64,000 nucleotides of DNA from M0027 sp021713415 (GCA_021713415.1 JAKJJQ010000014.1:1-64000), one strand, 5' to 3'. Counted from the stretch's first letter, positions 33,140-42,644 are shown. Notes: generated from the sequence alone by a model not told the origin. Program-made: numbers and translations.

Positions 33140-33353
33140 AATGATTTTAGATCTGTGTAATTAAATTAAGATGATACTATCATAGGTTAGTGATGATCAA
33201 TTGCAAGTAGTAATTAGTGATCAGTAGGTATTTGGCGGCTTTAGGAATTAAAATGATTAAAGATAGATCTTAATATTAATATAACAATTCTTATTGGATG
33301 AAGCTGTTGCTATACTTAAACAATAGTTAGAGATCAAAAGAGATACGTAGTTA

Positions 33354-34709
33354 ATGGGATTTTGGAATATCTATTTGTTAATTTGTCATATTCTATCATT
33401 AGTCGCATTTATCCGCGTGATCAGTCAAAAGCAAAGAACGCCAACGAGTATTATTGCTTGGACATTGGCTTTGGCATTTATGCCATATATTTCTGTGCCA
33501 CTTTATTTTGTCATAGGTATAAGAAAGCGCCCAATACCGACACAGTCAAGTTTAAACCAAGATAAAATAACACTTGAGTCAGACAAATTGATTCCAACCT
33601 TATTTAAAGGTTATGGCCTAGATACAGCATCTAGTGGCAATGATTTTACTTTATATACTGATGGTGTTAAAGCATATCAAGCATTTGTTGATGAATTAAA
33701 GAAAGCAAAAACACGTATTTATATCAGTACCTATGTATTTCAATATGACGTTATGACTAAATCATTACTACATATTTTTAAAACTAAGGTTAAAGAAGGG
33801 GTTGATGTTCGAATACTAGCTGATGGCGTAGGCTCTTGGAAGCTATATTTTAGTTTTTTCTTAAGAAAAAAACTAAAAAGCTTTGGTATTAACTTACGTT
33901 TTTTTATGCCGATATTTAGAAATCCATTTAAAAATGCGATTAATTTAAGAGATCATAGAAAGATCTATATTATTGATAATCGTTGTGTATTTACTGGTGG
34001 TATGAATTTAGGTGATGAATATATGGGTGCTAAACCCAATAAAAAACGTTGGCAAGATATTTTATTTTCTCTTAAGGGAGATTCCTTAAAAACATTAGAA
34101 CGATTATTTATTGATGACTGGCAATTCGCAACAGGTGAGCGTTTAAAAAGTATTTTACCTGAAGCTTCAGATGGTAACTATTTAGTGGAGGTTGCACCAT
34201 CAGGGCCTGATGTCCAAAAAGATATTGTATATAATGTTTTAATGAGTAAAATCTACCAGGCAAAAAAACGTATTTGGATTATGACGCCATATTTTATTCC
34301 ACCTCGTGAATTAGTTAGAGCTTTAGTTATAGCAAACTATCGAGGTGTTGATGTTAAATTGATAACGCCATCTAAGTCCAATCATTTACTAGCAGATATT
34401 GGTAGAAGTCATTATTTAGAGCGCTTAAAAGATGCTAATATTGATGTTTGTCTTTTTGAAGGGGAAATGGTGCATGCAAAAGCCGTACTATTTGATGATA
34501 CCGTGATGTTAGGTTCTGTTAATTTAGATTATCGAAGTTTATTTTTAAATTATGAATTAGGTGTGTTTTTTCACTCTGAAGTAATCTTAAATCAAATCAA
34601 AGTTTGGATGGAGGGGTTTATTTTAAATGCACATCATGAGATTAAGAAAACGGGTCCTATTAAGCAATTTGTTGCCAATTTAATGAAAGTATTTGTGCCA
34701 TTATTATGA
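33354..34709 (+). CDS. cls: Cardiolipin synthase (phospholipase D superfamily)
   Basis: The 451-residue inner-membrane enzyme would join two phosphatidylglycerols to cardiolipin. It has two N-terminal transmembrane helices (residues ~3-20 and 32-50). Two HKD motifs follow, HRKIYIID (His201) with GGMNLGDEY and HAKAVLFDD (His374) with GSVNLDYRS, the second in the exact spacing for Cls. The intergenic stretch 33140-33353 holds the divergent promoters of this gene and the antiporter; I could not place them. The stop overlaps the next start by 4 bases (ATGA). Confidence 0.92.
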   Translation: MGFWNIYLLICHILSLVAFIRVISQKQRTPTSIIAWTLALAFMPYISVPLYFVIGIRKRPIPTQSSLNQDKITLESDKLIPTLFKGYGLDTASSGNDFTLYTDGVKAYQAFVDELKKAKTRIYISTYVFQYDVMTKSLLHIFKTKVKEGVDVRILADGVGSWKLYFSFFLRKKLKSFGINLRFFMPIFRNPFKNAINLRDHRKIYIIDNRCVFTGGMNLGDEYMGAKPNKKRWQDILFSLKGDSLKTLERLFIDDWQFATGERLKSILPEASDGNYLVEVAPSGPDVQKDIVYNVLMSKIYQAKKRIWIMTPYFIPPRELVRALVIANYRGVDVKLITPSKSNHLLADIGRSHYLERLKDANIDVCLFEGEMVHAKAVLFDDTVMLGSVNLDYRSLFLNYELGVFFHSEVILNQIKVWMEGFILNAHHEIKKTGPIKQFVANLMKVFVPLL

Positions 34710-35449
34710 TTAAACCAGCTGTTGATTTAAAACGTCATTCGCCGGCTATGCTAAATCCAGTATTAAAAAAGCCGTTTTCACTTATTTGTTGGAATGTCTA
34801 TAAAAAGTTACATAAACCAAAACAGATTACTTATTTAATGAAGTTATTATCTGAATATAAGCCAGATTTATTGACCTTTCAGGAAAGTCCATCATTAAAA
34901 CGTATTGCGCAATCAACCTCAGCATTAGAAGCATATGAAAAGTATTATTTTTCTAATCTTGAATTTAAAAATAGATCATTTGGTTTACTAACAGCATCAA
35001 ATGCAGAAAGTAAGCATAGTAATTATGTTATTAGTCAGTATAAAGAGTTTATTTTTAGAACGCATAAAGCATTTTTAGTAAGTATTTATCCGCTAACATC
35101 GACTGATACGCTTATGCTAATTAATGTACATGCAATTAATTTTAGAAGCGTTCAAATTTATCAAAAAGAATTGCAGCAATTATATGAATTTGCTTTATCA
35201 CATCAAGGGCCATTAATCATTGCTGGTGACTTTAATAGTTGGGGAACAGGTCGATTATTATTATTAGATCAGTTAATTCATCAGTTAAATCTAAATTCTG
35301 TTAAATTTGAAAATAGCCGTTTAATTAAATCATTTGTATCATCACCATTAGATCATATTCTCTATCGAAACTTAACAGTAGATGAGTCATTTGTTTTAGA
35401 CTGTCATAAGCTATCTGATCATAATCCACTGTATGTAAAATTTTGCTAA
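34706..35449 (+). CDS. Endonuclease/exonuclease/phosphatase (EEP) family protein
   Basis: The 247-residue protein belongs to the EEP superfamily of metal-dependent phosphodiesterases. Conserved residues: WNVYK at ~28 (Asn), TFQES (Glu), AGDFNSWG (Asp/Asn), and the C-terminal SDHNPL (Asp/His). Substrate unknown. Similar small proteins are often encoded directly after cardiolipin synthase, as here with a 4-base overlap, suggesting work on phospholipid or its head group. No signal peptide is evident. Confidence 0.85.
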   Translation: MIKPAVDLKRHSPAMLNPVLKKPFSLICWNVYKKLHKPKQITYLMKLLSEYKPDLLTFQESPSLKRIAQSTSALEAYEKYYFSNLEFKNRSFGLLTASNAESKHSNYVISQYKEFIFRTHKAFLVSIYPLTSTDTLMLINVHAINFRSVQIYQKELQQLYEFALSHQGPLIIAGDFNSWGTGRLLLLDQLIHQLNLNSVKFENSRLIKSFVSSPLDHILYRNLTVDESFVLDCHKLSDHNPLYVKFC

Positions 35450-35470
35450 AATTAAGCTGCTGTAATCAAT

Positions 35471-35499
35471 TTGACAGTATATAATCAGATATATATTAT
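35471..35499 (+). promoter_or_regulatory. Promoter of the LuxR-type regulator
   Basis: TTGACA (35471-35476, a perfect -35) lies 17 bases before TATTAT (35494-35499). The expected start of transcription is about 45 bases upstream of the regulator's ATG at 35550. It is the best sigma-70 match I saw in an intergenic region of this window. Confidence 0.6.
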
Positions 35500-35549
35500 G
35501 TTGCGTTTGTTAGATTATGGGTATAACAGGTAACTTAAGTTGATATCAA

Positions 35550-36494
35550 ATGATAAAGCTTCCAGAGACATTAAAAAATTTTGATGCAAATAACTCGCAG
35601 TATAGCAATTATTTAATGCAGATGCATAATAAAGGCGCTAAGAAGTATTGCAACTTAATTCAAAAGCTTACTCAACCATTATCTAAGCATTTTAATATTA
35701 TTGGTTTTAGAAGTATTGCCTATTCTTACAGTGGTGAATTTTTCTTTTATGGTAGCCGCCCTAAAATGGCAGAAGATTTTATTAAGGGAAAATTATATTT
35801 ATATTATCAAGATATTCCCTGGCCAAAGTATGATGCTTTGATTTTACCACTAGCTAAATTAAATGCGAATTTACCTAAACTTCAAGTTGAAATGGATGCA
35901 GCTAAATGGTTGCCTGATGAAGATGTTGCTTTATGTCTTTGTGAAAATACTCAATATGGTCGAGAGCAATTTTGGTTTTCGGGTCATACTAAAGATGGTG
36001 TTAAAGAGATTTTTCATAATGAACGAGGCGCATTACGTGAATTCATTCATTATTTTATTCAAGAAAGCACCCCTTTAAGAGAAGAGTTAATGCAGATGCA
36101 TTATTCAGTTTATGACTATCACTATTATTCAAATAATAATATTATTTTAAAAAATCATTGTATTGAAGAAAGTAATGAGCCATTTGTAAGATCAAATAAT
36201 GATAGAAAGGCTTCTTTTTTGCATGATATTGGTGTATTTAATCAACTTGCAGCTAAACAAAACTTATCTTATAGAGAGCAACAGGTTTTACAATTAACCT
36301 CTCAAGGAAAAACAGCCAAAGAGATTGCTGAAATATTGTTTTTATCCAATAAAACGGTTGAGTTTCACCTTCAAAAAGCCAAAGAAAAACTCAATGCGCG
36401 TAATAAATTAGAATTAGTTTCAACGTTTAGTATTTTAAAACATATTGGTTTTGAATGGATTTCTAAAAAAACAGAGTACCTCAAGATACGCTAA
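35550..36494 (+). CDS. LuxR-family transcriptional regulator
   Basis: The 314-residue regulator's last ~65 residues are a LuxR/GerE helix-turn-helix: LSYREQQVLQLTSQGKTAKE, then IAEILFLSNKTVEFHLQKAKEKLN. The N-terminal ~230 residues contain aromatic-rich segments (FFFYGSRP, YLYYQDIPWPKYD, QFWFSGH) but no signature I recognise; a ligand-binding or PAS-like sensor is possible. No LuxI synthase is in the window. It lies 176 bases upstream of three tandem LPEY-family genes on the same strand and is the obvious candidate to control them. Confidence 0.85.
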   Translation: MIKLPETLKNFDANNSQYSNYLMQMHNKGAKKYCNLIQKLTQPLSKHFNIIGFRSIAYSYSGEFFFYGSRPKMAEDFIKGKLYLYYQDIPWPKYDALILPLAKLNANLPKLQVEMDAAKWLPDEDVALCLCENTQYGREQFWFSGHTKDGVKEIFHNERGALREFIHYFIQESTPLREELMQMHYSVYDYHYYSNNNIILKNHCIEESNEPFVRSNNDRKASFLHDIGVFNQLAAKQNLSYREQQVLQLTSQGKTAKEIAEILFLSNKTVEFHLQKAKEKLNARNKLELVSTFSILKHIGFEWISKKTEYLKIR

Positions 36495-36595
36495 AATTAT
36501 AATTTAATATTTTTTTCTTAATGTAAAACAGCAAATTAAAATAGTTATAAAGTTTGTTTGTACGTTATATGATCATGTTTGTAATAAATGTTTAA

Positions 36596-36623
36596 TTGTT
36601 AAATTAATAAGAACGCGTATGAT
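36596..36623 (+). promoter_or_regulatory. Possible promoter of the first LPEY-family gene
   Basis: TTGTTA (36596-36601) and TATGAT (36618-36623) are 16 bases apart, 48 bases before the chosen start at 36671. The match to consensus is moderate; a LuxR-type activator could compensate for a weak -35. Confidence 0.4.
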
Positions 36624-36670
36624 TAATTTTTCAATAAATGAAGCATTGCGTTATATTTTGGAGAGAAGAT

Positions 36671-37960
36671 ATGTTAACTAAAGAGAAATTTAAAATATTA
36701 TTAGAGGGTGTTAAATCAAATGGCGAGCCCTTAAGTCAAATTAGTATTAAGCTAAATCAGCTAATAGATGAATTAATTAATGTTAGTCGAGAAAACCTTC
36801 CTAGCCTGGATAATCTTGAGAACAGTAATTTAAATCGTATTCTTGATTCGCTTAAAAGTGAGCTAGTAGATTTATTTTATAATAACAATGATCAAGGGGA
36901 TTTTAGACAAAAGAAGAGCTTAGAAGATACTAATAAGCTTCCACAAAGAATTATTGAGCAAATCCAAAATGTTTTTAATTGTTTAAGTAGGTCAGATGTT
37001 AGAAGTTTTATTAAAAATACATTAATAAATCAAGCTGTATCTGTAAGTCAAAAAGGAAAGATACTCATTGGCTTTAATAAAATTTATGATCGAATGTTGG
37101 AATCACTACAAGTTAATTTGGATTTGTATGTTAAATTAATGAAATTAAATCAATTTAATCAAGATATTTCAAAAATACATGGAGATTTAAACATTATTTT
37201 TAAAGACTCTTTGAATGCTAATTATCTAAATAATAATATTGAAACCTTACTTGCTCAGATTAATAAACTGCCTGAATATTCTGCAAGTCATTGGGATATG
37301 ACATATCCTCAAGCATCTAAAACTAATATGTATATTAAACTATTTAATGAGCTTTTAGTGAAAGGTAACATTGCTAATATAAAACCGGCGACAAAACAAA
37401 TGATAAATAAACTAGCGCTATTTAAAAATGGCAGTGTAGATAACAAAAATATAAATAAATTTTTTAACGAGTGTAATGCGTTTAAAACAACATTATTACA
37501 ATCAATTAGATCCGATTATTTAAATAAGACTAACTATGTAGAATTATTTAGCCTTAATATCATTGAGACCAGCAGTGATAAAATAGAAATAATGACAGAG
37601 CTTTATAATTTTATAAAGAAACATTCTTTATCTTTGGATAATAAAGAAATGAGTAGATTTACAGTTTCACCATTTGAATTTCTTCAAAAAGTAGTTAATG
37701 CAATTGCAATTACTGCAGATTTGATTTGTGCAACTTCTCTTGCAAATAAAATAGATACGGGACGTTCTCTTGTATTGTTAAATAAATTATTTGATAAGAC
37801 AATGGAGTTAATGAAAAAGTATAATTTTACAGCTGATCCTAAGCTTATTCAGCAGGCTAAAGAATTCCAAGCGTATGCTTTTAGCACTCCTCCTCTACCA
37901 TTTGCAGAAAAGAATGAGGATAAACAAATACAATCAACTCTAACCCCAGAAGCGGCTTAA
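36671..37960 (+). CDS. LPEY-family helical protein 1 (unknown function)
   Basis: This 429-residue protein is rich in Asn, Lys, Leu and Ile, predicted almost all helical, with no signal peptide or membrane helix. I chose ATG 36671 because GGAGAG lies 5 bases upstream. LPEY is at 200-203, FFNECN at ~266, and residues 335-384 (FEFLQ...MKKY) align without gaps with 328-377 of the next protein, with 17 identical positions by my count. The tail is Pro- and acid-rich (TPPLPFAEK...). I do not recognise a family. Lack of enzymatic motifs, helical make-up and tandem paralogues recall secreted effectors of intracellular bacteria, but secretion is unproven. Confidence 0.75.
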   Translation: MLTKEKFKILLEGVKSNGEPLSQISIKLNQLIDELINVSRENLPSLDNLENSNLNRILDSLKSELVDLFYNNNDQGDFRQKKSLEDTNKLPQRIIEQIQNVFNCLSRSDVRSFIKNTLINQAVSVSQKGKILIGFNKIYDRMLESLQVNLDLYVKLMKLNQFNQDISKIHGDLNIIFKDSLNANYLNNNIETLLAQINKLPEYSASHWDMTYPQASKTNMYIKLFNELLVKGNIANIKPATKQMINKLALFKNGSVDNKNINKFFNECNAFKTTLLQSIRSDYLNKTNYVELFSLNIIETSSDKIEIMTELYNFIKKHSLSLDNKEMSRFTVSPFEFLQKVVNAIAITADLICATSLANKIDTGRSLVLLNKLFDKTMELMKKYNFTADPKLIQQAKEFQAYAFSTPPLPFAEKNEDKQIQSTLTPEAA

Positions 37961-38178
37961 TCAATCATTGCTTTTAATTATTTTTAATCTATAGCTTTAA
38001 GAAACATCGCTACTTTTTATTTAAGTAATATTTATTGTGTATTTTTCATTCAACTATGTAATAAATCTTCTATTGCACAAAAATAAGAAGCAATGCATCA
38101 TACATTATAAGTGCTGAAATTGCCATTATTTAAGAAAACTCAAATCTTAAATGATTTATATAAAATAGTAGAAATTAT

Positions 38179-39516
38179 ATGGATGAAATTAAAGTTATAT
38201 ATAGTTTAGAATCTGATATGAAAGCATCGATTAATGAAGTTAAAGATCAAGTTAAAACGCTTCAGATATCAAATGGCAAAAAAGCGCTTTATGAACTTTT
38301 TTTGAATGAGTTATTTAAGATGATAGATTCAAAAACTATTTCAGAAAATATGAGCTCATTAATGCCTATCGTAATAGATACATTAAAAGAAGATTTGATA
38401 AAGTTCTATAAATTAATTGCTAATGATTCGTTTCAAAGTCAGGCTAGTGTTCGCTCAAATTATATTGATTTAGTTGATATTTTGGGCAAGTTATTTAATG
38501 GCTATATGCTCAATGGTTTTAAGTTGATATTAGCAGGTCCTTTTTTTAATAAAGATAGTTTTATTAGAGAGTATGGATACATAACTAATATTTGCCAATA
38601 TCATAATCATATTTTTAAACAATTATTAACAATTAATCAAGCTGGCAAAAATCAATTTAAATCATATTCAGAAAATATTTTATTTAATATGACAACAAAT
38701 AAAATTACTGAAGAGAGTGTTAAGTATATTATTGAAAATTACAAAGAAATGTATGCTTTATGCTTAAGCCTACCAGAATATGAAGGACAAGTGGGCTTTC
38801 CAATATTTTTATATTTACATGATACAAAACGTAGTGCCTTGGTTGATTATCTTACTTTGTTGTCTAAGGCAATTGAAAGTCCTTTTATGGATAAAGGGAA
38901 TAAAGAAAATATCATTAACTTTCTTAGTCAGAGTAAGTTGTTGGGTAGTGAGGTTCATCTTGCTAATATTCAAAAGTTTTTAAATGAGTGTAATAGCTTA
39001 CAATTAAATATTGCAAATGAGATACTTAAATTATATTGCAAGGATAAAGATAAAAATGAAGTAAAACAAATAATGGTTGGGTTAGCTGGTTTTATAAAGT
39101 TATATCCAATTAATAGATATATAGAAAGTTATATTCATCAAGGGCAATCAAAAGATTTATTTGATTTTTTAGTATTTTGTGTGAATAAAATTATAATATC
39201 AGCTACAGAGTTATTTAATATTTCTCTAAATCAGAAAGTGGCAATTGGTCATGAAGTGTTATTGTTAGGTGAATTACTTAATCAGTCTTTAGATCTATTA
39301 AATCGATATCAATGCTCAAATAGCTTTAAATTATTAGCTTCACTTGAGTCATTTAATCGCTTAAATAAGGAAATTGACCAAGAGGAAGATACGTTGGCTT
39401 TTACGGGAAGTAAATTTCCAATATTAACGCGTAAACGCTCTATTGCTTTAGAAAAAACACTGTTTCTTGAACAATTTATAAAAGATCAAAAATTTTCAAA
39501 CTCTTGTGAGCCTTAG
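38179..39516 (+). CDS. LPEY-family helical protein 2 (unknown function)
   Basis: The 445-residue paralogue of the genes on each side is helical and soluble by appearance. LPEY is at 198-201, FLNECNSL at ~273, and the C-terminal module (FDFLVFCVN...LLNRY) at 328-377. The N-terminal half is dissimilar to its neighbours except in helical character. The ~60-residue tail is charged and ends SNSCEP. The ribosome site is weak. It follows gene 1 after 218 bases in which I see no convincing terminator or promoter, and precedes gene 3 by only 27 bases, so genes 2 and 3 are likely co-transcribed. Confidence 0.72.
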   Translation: MDEIKVIYSLESDMKASINEVKDQVKTLQISNGKKALYELFLNELFKMIDSKTISENMSSLMPIVIDTLKEDLIKFYKLIANDSFQSQASVRSNYIDLVDILGKLFNGYMLNGFKLILAGPFFNKDSFIREYGYITNICQYHNHIFKQLLTINQAGKNQFKSYSENILFNMTTNKITEESVKYIIENYKEMYALCLSLPEYEGQVGFPIFLYLHDTKRSALVDYLTLLSKAIESPFMDKGNKENIINFLSQSKLLGSEVHLANIQKFLNECNSLQLNIANEILKLYCKDKDKNEVKQIMVGLAGFIKLYPINRYIESYIHQGQSKDLFDFLVFCVNKIIISATELFNISLNQKVAIGHEVLLLGELLNQSLDLLNRYQCSNSFKLLASLESFNRLNKEIDQEEDTLAFTGSKFPILTRKRSIALEKTLFLEQFIKDQKFSNSCEP

Positions 39517-39543
39517 TAAATCAAAATAATAAGGAATTTGTAT

Positions 39544-41298
39544 ATGTATGGAAATAAAACAACTCATAAAGGCAATGCTAAGTTTAAAAAAGAGTCTAAA
39601 AAAAAGCTTGATTCAGATATAAGTATTTTTCGAGCAAAGCAATTAGATAATAAATTTAAAGAAGCGGCATTAAATTTATTAGATAAAATATCTTTAGCAA
39701 TAGATAAATCAACTGAAAGCAATATTGACATCATGATGGATCAAATAAATGAGTTTATTCAATTTGTTAATAAGTTAAACTGTAAACATTTTACATATCC
39801 ACAAGTAAATGAATTGTTTAATATGTTATTTCAAGTTAATTATCAAAAACACATTCATATGCATGATGCGATAGTACTTTCAGTAAAAGATGCTTTTTTT
39901 CAATCACCGGATAAGCTTTTTAATAAAGAGACTGATGTCAAAAGTAGGCTTAAACAACTAGACTCAGTGCTTAAGGGAAAGTTAAATGAAATAGAAAAAA
40001 ATAGAAAAAAATTGTCCCTAGTAGAAAAATATTTAAATGATTTTGACAGTAAAAGACATAATAATCTTTCAAGTAGCTTCAAGCATATTTATGAGGTTTC
40101 AGTTAATTGTTTAACTGATTTGAATAATTATATGGAAAATCCAATACAACAAGCTTTAGTTAATTTGTTTAAGGTTAAGTTTAAAGAATTAAAATTTTTA
40201 ATTATCAGTGAAATTGCCAAAACAAAAACTGGTCCTCAGCATAATTTTGATCAGTTACTACATATTTTAAATGCATTTTTAGAAATTTTTCAAAATGAAA
40301 CAATGTATAAAGAAATGCTTAAATGTATTGATACTAACTTTGGTGGCGATCCTCGTTTTATTAGTAGTGCTTTTAATTACTTTGAATCACAACATTTTCA
40401 GTTACGCGATTGGTTGGTAGCAACTAAATATTATTTAGAAAGTGAAAAAAGTTTTATTAATAAATATTTAAATTTGCCAAATTTATCTGAGAGTCATAAG
40501 AGAGATTATGAGTCTATTAATAATCAAGCCTTTTCAAAGGACTCAAGCAGATTAAAAGAGTTATTTCAATTAACAACTCAGCTGCCTGAGTATAGTCTTT
40601 TATTTGGTGACGATGCAAAACTTATTGCAATGAAAAGTCACTGTTTTATACAGTTACTTTTGGCCTTAAAGCGGTCAAGTCATTCTAGTGGAATTGATAT
40701 AACTAATTATTTAACAATAGATTTTCAAGAGATAAAGGATTTTGCTGAATTAACTTCACGATTAAAAACAAAACTATTATCAAGCATATTGAATACATTA
40801 GAAAATCACAGTTCAATCTTGTTAGAATTTGAGAAAAAGCATATCAACGACCTTAAAGAATTCATTGATTCATTCGATATTTTGCAGGTAGATAAATATA
40901 AAGCAACAAAAAAAATAGTTCCACCATTTGAATTTTTAAGAGAATGTATGCACCAATATGCAATGATATACCAAAAATTATTAATTGATACTTTATCGTC
41001 TGATAATCTAAGTTTGCCTGATAAATCATTAAGGTTGTTAAGTATGTTATTTGATCAGACATTAGCTGTTATTGATCAATACTCTAGTAATAAGAGTTCG
41101 GCATTGTATAAATGCTTAAAAGAAACTGAAAATACAATAAGTGAACATCAAAAGCGCCAAACAACATGGCGGCATTCTATTAAACCAGAAGCTCAATCAA
41201 TGCAGGAGCTTTCTTTATCACCAACCCCATTTTTGGATAGAACATATCTACCCTCTCAATCAACACCAATATTGCCAAGCCCCAGTGGTAAAGAATAA
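39544..41298 (+). CDS. LPEY-family helical protein 3 (unknown function)
   Basis: This is the longest of the three paralogues (585 residues). ATG 39544 has AAGGA 8 bases upstream and is preferred to TTG 39538. An extra ~145 N-terminal residues include a charged coiled-coil-like stretch (IEKNRKKLSLVEKYLNDFDS). LPEY is at 347-350 and the module FEFLRECMH...IDQY at 462-513 (two residues longer than in the others). The final ~45 residues are Pro/Ser-rich (SPTPFLDR, LPSQSTPILPSPSG), probably disordered, which is frequent in secreted or partner-binding proteins. Function unknown. Confidence 0.74.
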   Translation: MYGNKTTHKGNAKFKKESKKKLDSDISIFRAKQLDNKFKEAALNLLDKISLAIDKSTESNIDIMMDQINEFIQFVNKLNCKHFTYPQVNELFNMLFQVNYQKHIHMHDAIVLSVKDAFFQSPDKLFNKETDVKSRLKQLDSVLKGKLNEIEKNRKKLSLVEKYLNDFDSKRHNNLSSSFKHIYEVSVNCLTDLNNYMENPIQQALVNLFKVKFKELKFLIISEIAKTKTGPQHNFDQLLHILNAFLEIFQNETMYKEMLKCIDTNFGGDPRFISSAFNYFESQHFQLRDWLVATKYYLESEKSFINKYLNLPNLSESHKRDYESINNQAFSKDSSRLKELFQLTTQLPEYSLLFGDDAKLIAMKSHCFIQLLLALKRSSHSSGIDITNYLTIDFQEIKDFAELTSRLKTKLLSSILNTLENHSSILLEFEKKHINDLKEFIDSFDILQVDKYKATKKIVPPFEFLRECMHQYAMIYQKLLIDTLSSDNLSLPDKSLRLLSMLFDQTLAVIDQYSSNKSSALYKCLKETENTISEHQKRQTTWRHSIKPEAQSMQELSLSPTPFLDRTYLPSQSTPILPSPSGKE

Positions 41299-41305
41299 AA
41301 ATATT

Positions 41306-41749
41306 TTATTGATTAATATACTGATATAAGTGCTCAACTTCTTCATGTTTTTCAGCATAACGAGAACTGATATGCTTGATTAGATCACCAATAGATAACA
41401 GACCTAAAAATGTACGGTTATCATCATAGATTGGTAAGTGGCGAATGCGTTTTTGTGTCATTACTTTAAAGGCATCATATGCAGTAGCATTATAGTTCAT
41501 TGTAATTAAATCAGGTGTCATAATTGCTTTAACAAGTGTTGTTTTTGTATCAATTGATTTAGCTGCAACTTTAAAGGCGAAATCACGTTCAGTTACAATA
41601 CCTTGAAAATCACCATTATGATCATTGACTAATAATGAGCCTACATTATTCTCTGCCATAATTTGAGCTGCTTTTAATAATGTTTCATCTGCATTGACAA
41701 CAAAGACTTTCTTATTGGGATTTAATATTTCTTTAAGCGGTGTATCCAT
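41306..41749 (-). CDS. CBS-domain protein
   Basis: The 147-residue protein consists of two CBS repeats forming one Bateman module. The first spans ~8-60 (VFVVNADETLLKAAQIMAEN, then GSLLVND and GIVTERDF), the second ~75-135 (MTPDLITMNYNATAYDAFKV, then RHLPIYDD and GLLSIGDLI). Such stand-alone proteins sense adenosyl nucleotides and modulate partner enzymes; the partner is unknown. It converges on LPEY gene 3 with only 7 bases between them and is divergent from yebC. Confidence 0.9.
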   Translation of the reverse strand: MDTPLKEILNPNKKVFVVNADETLLKAAQIMAENNVGSLLVNDHNGDFQGIVTERDFAFKVAAKSIDTKTTLVKAIMTPDLITMNYNATAYDAFKVMTQKRIRHLPIYDDNRTFLGLLSIGDLIKHISSRYAEKHEEVEHLYQYINQ

Positions 41750-41814
41750 TATACATCGAATCCTTTTATCATTGAGTTAAAAATTAAATTTACTTTTTAG
41801 AAAGATTAGATGAG

Positions 41815-41843
41815 TTTTCAAATGCTTGCAAGCTTGCTACAAT
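41815..41843 (+). promoter_or_regulatory. Promoter of yebC-ruvC-ruvA
   Basis: TTTTCA (41815-41820), 17 bases, then TACAAT (41838-41843) preceded by TGC, making an extended -10. A perfect palindrome GCTTGCAAGC (41824-41833) lies in the spacer and could be bound by a regulator. Confidence 0.5.
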
Positions 41844-41895
41844 AACCATTAGCGTAGATTCAAATAAAATATTTAATAGAAAAACAGGTGGTTAC

Positions 41896-42642
41896 ATGGC
41901 AGGACATAGCAAATGGGCAAATATCAAACATAGAAAAGCTGCTCAAGATGCCAAACGAGGGAAAGTTTTTACCAAATTGATTCGTGAATTAACCGTTGCT
42001 GCTAGAATGGGTGGTGATGACCCAACTGCAAATCCACGATTAAGAGCAGCAGTACAGACGGCACTAAGTCAGAATATGACACGTGATACAATCGATCGAG
42101 CAATTAAACGTGGTGCAGGCGGTGATGATACAACACAACTAGAAGAAATTCGTTATGAAGGTTATGGCCCAGGTGGTGTTGCATTGATGGTTGATTGTAT
42201 GACTGATAATCGTAATCGTACGGTTGCAGAAGTTCGCCATGCCTTTACAAAAGCAGGTGGTAATTTAGGCACCGATGGTTCGGTTAGTTATTTATTTTCT
42301 AAACAAGGTGTTATCAGCTTTAGCTTAGAAGTTAATGAAGATGAAATTATTGAAGTTGCACTAGAAGCAGGTGCAGAAGATGTAACATCAGATGAGTATG
42401 GTGTTGAAGTTATTACAGCAGCGGATAACTTCTCTGATGTAAAAGATGCGCTAGATCAGGCAGGCTTTGAAGCAGAAAATGCAGAAGTGACGATGATTGC
42501 ATCAACAAAAGCGGATTTAGATAAAGATACAGCTGAAAAAATCTTAAACATGATTGAAAGATTAGAAGACTTAGATGATGTTCAAAATGTTTATAGTAAT
42601 GCCGAGATTTCAGCGGATATTCTAGCATCACTGGCACAGTAA
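41896..42642 (+). CDS. yebC: YebC/PmpR-family regulatory protein
   Basis: The 248-residue protein begins MAGHSKWANIKHRKAAQDAKRG in the canonical YebC form, then has PRLRAAVQTALSQNMTRDTI, RAIKRGAGG and YEGYGPGG. These proteins act as transcription regulators and, in recent work, as factors easing translation through proline stretches. AGGTGG precedes the start. Position just ahead of ruvC is conserved widely. Confidence 0.96.
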   Translation: MAGHSKWANIKHRKAAQDAKRGKVFTKLIRELTVAARMGGDDPTANPRLRAAVQTALSQNMTRDTIDRAIKRGAGGDDTTQLEEIRYEGYGPGGVALMVDCMTDNRNRTVAEVRHAFTKAGGNLGTDGSVSYLFSKQGVISFSLEVNEDEIIEVALEAGAEDVTSDEYGVEVITAADNFSDVKDALDQAGFEAENAEVTMIASTKADLDKDTAEKILNMIERLEDLDDVQNVYSNAEISADILASLAQ

Positions 42643-42644
42643 TT

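Noticed and set aside
36495..38178. Possible CRISPR or tandem repeat in the AT-rich spacers around the LPEY genes
   Set aside because: There are A/T runs but no repeated unit with constant spacing.
40862..41062. Minus-strand hydrophobic ORF inside LPEY gene 3
   Set aside because: The AT-rich antisense of helical Lys/Asn-rich coding sequence yields hydrophobic peptides by chance; no promoter or ribosome site.
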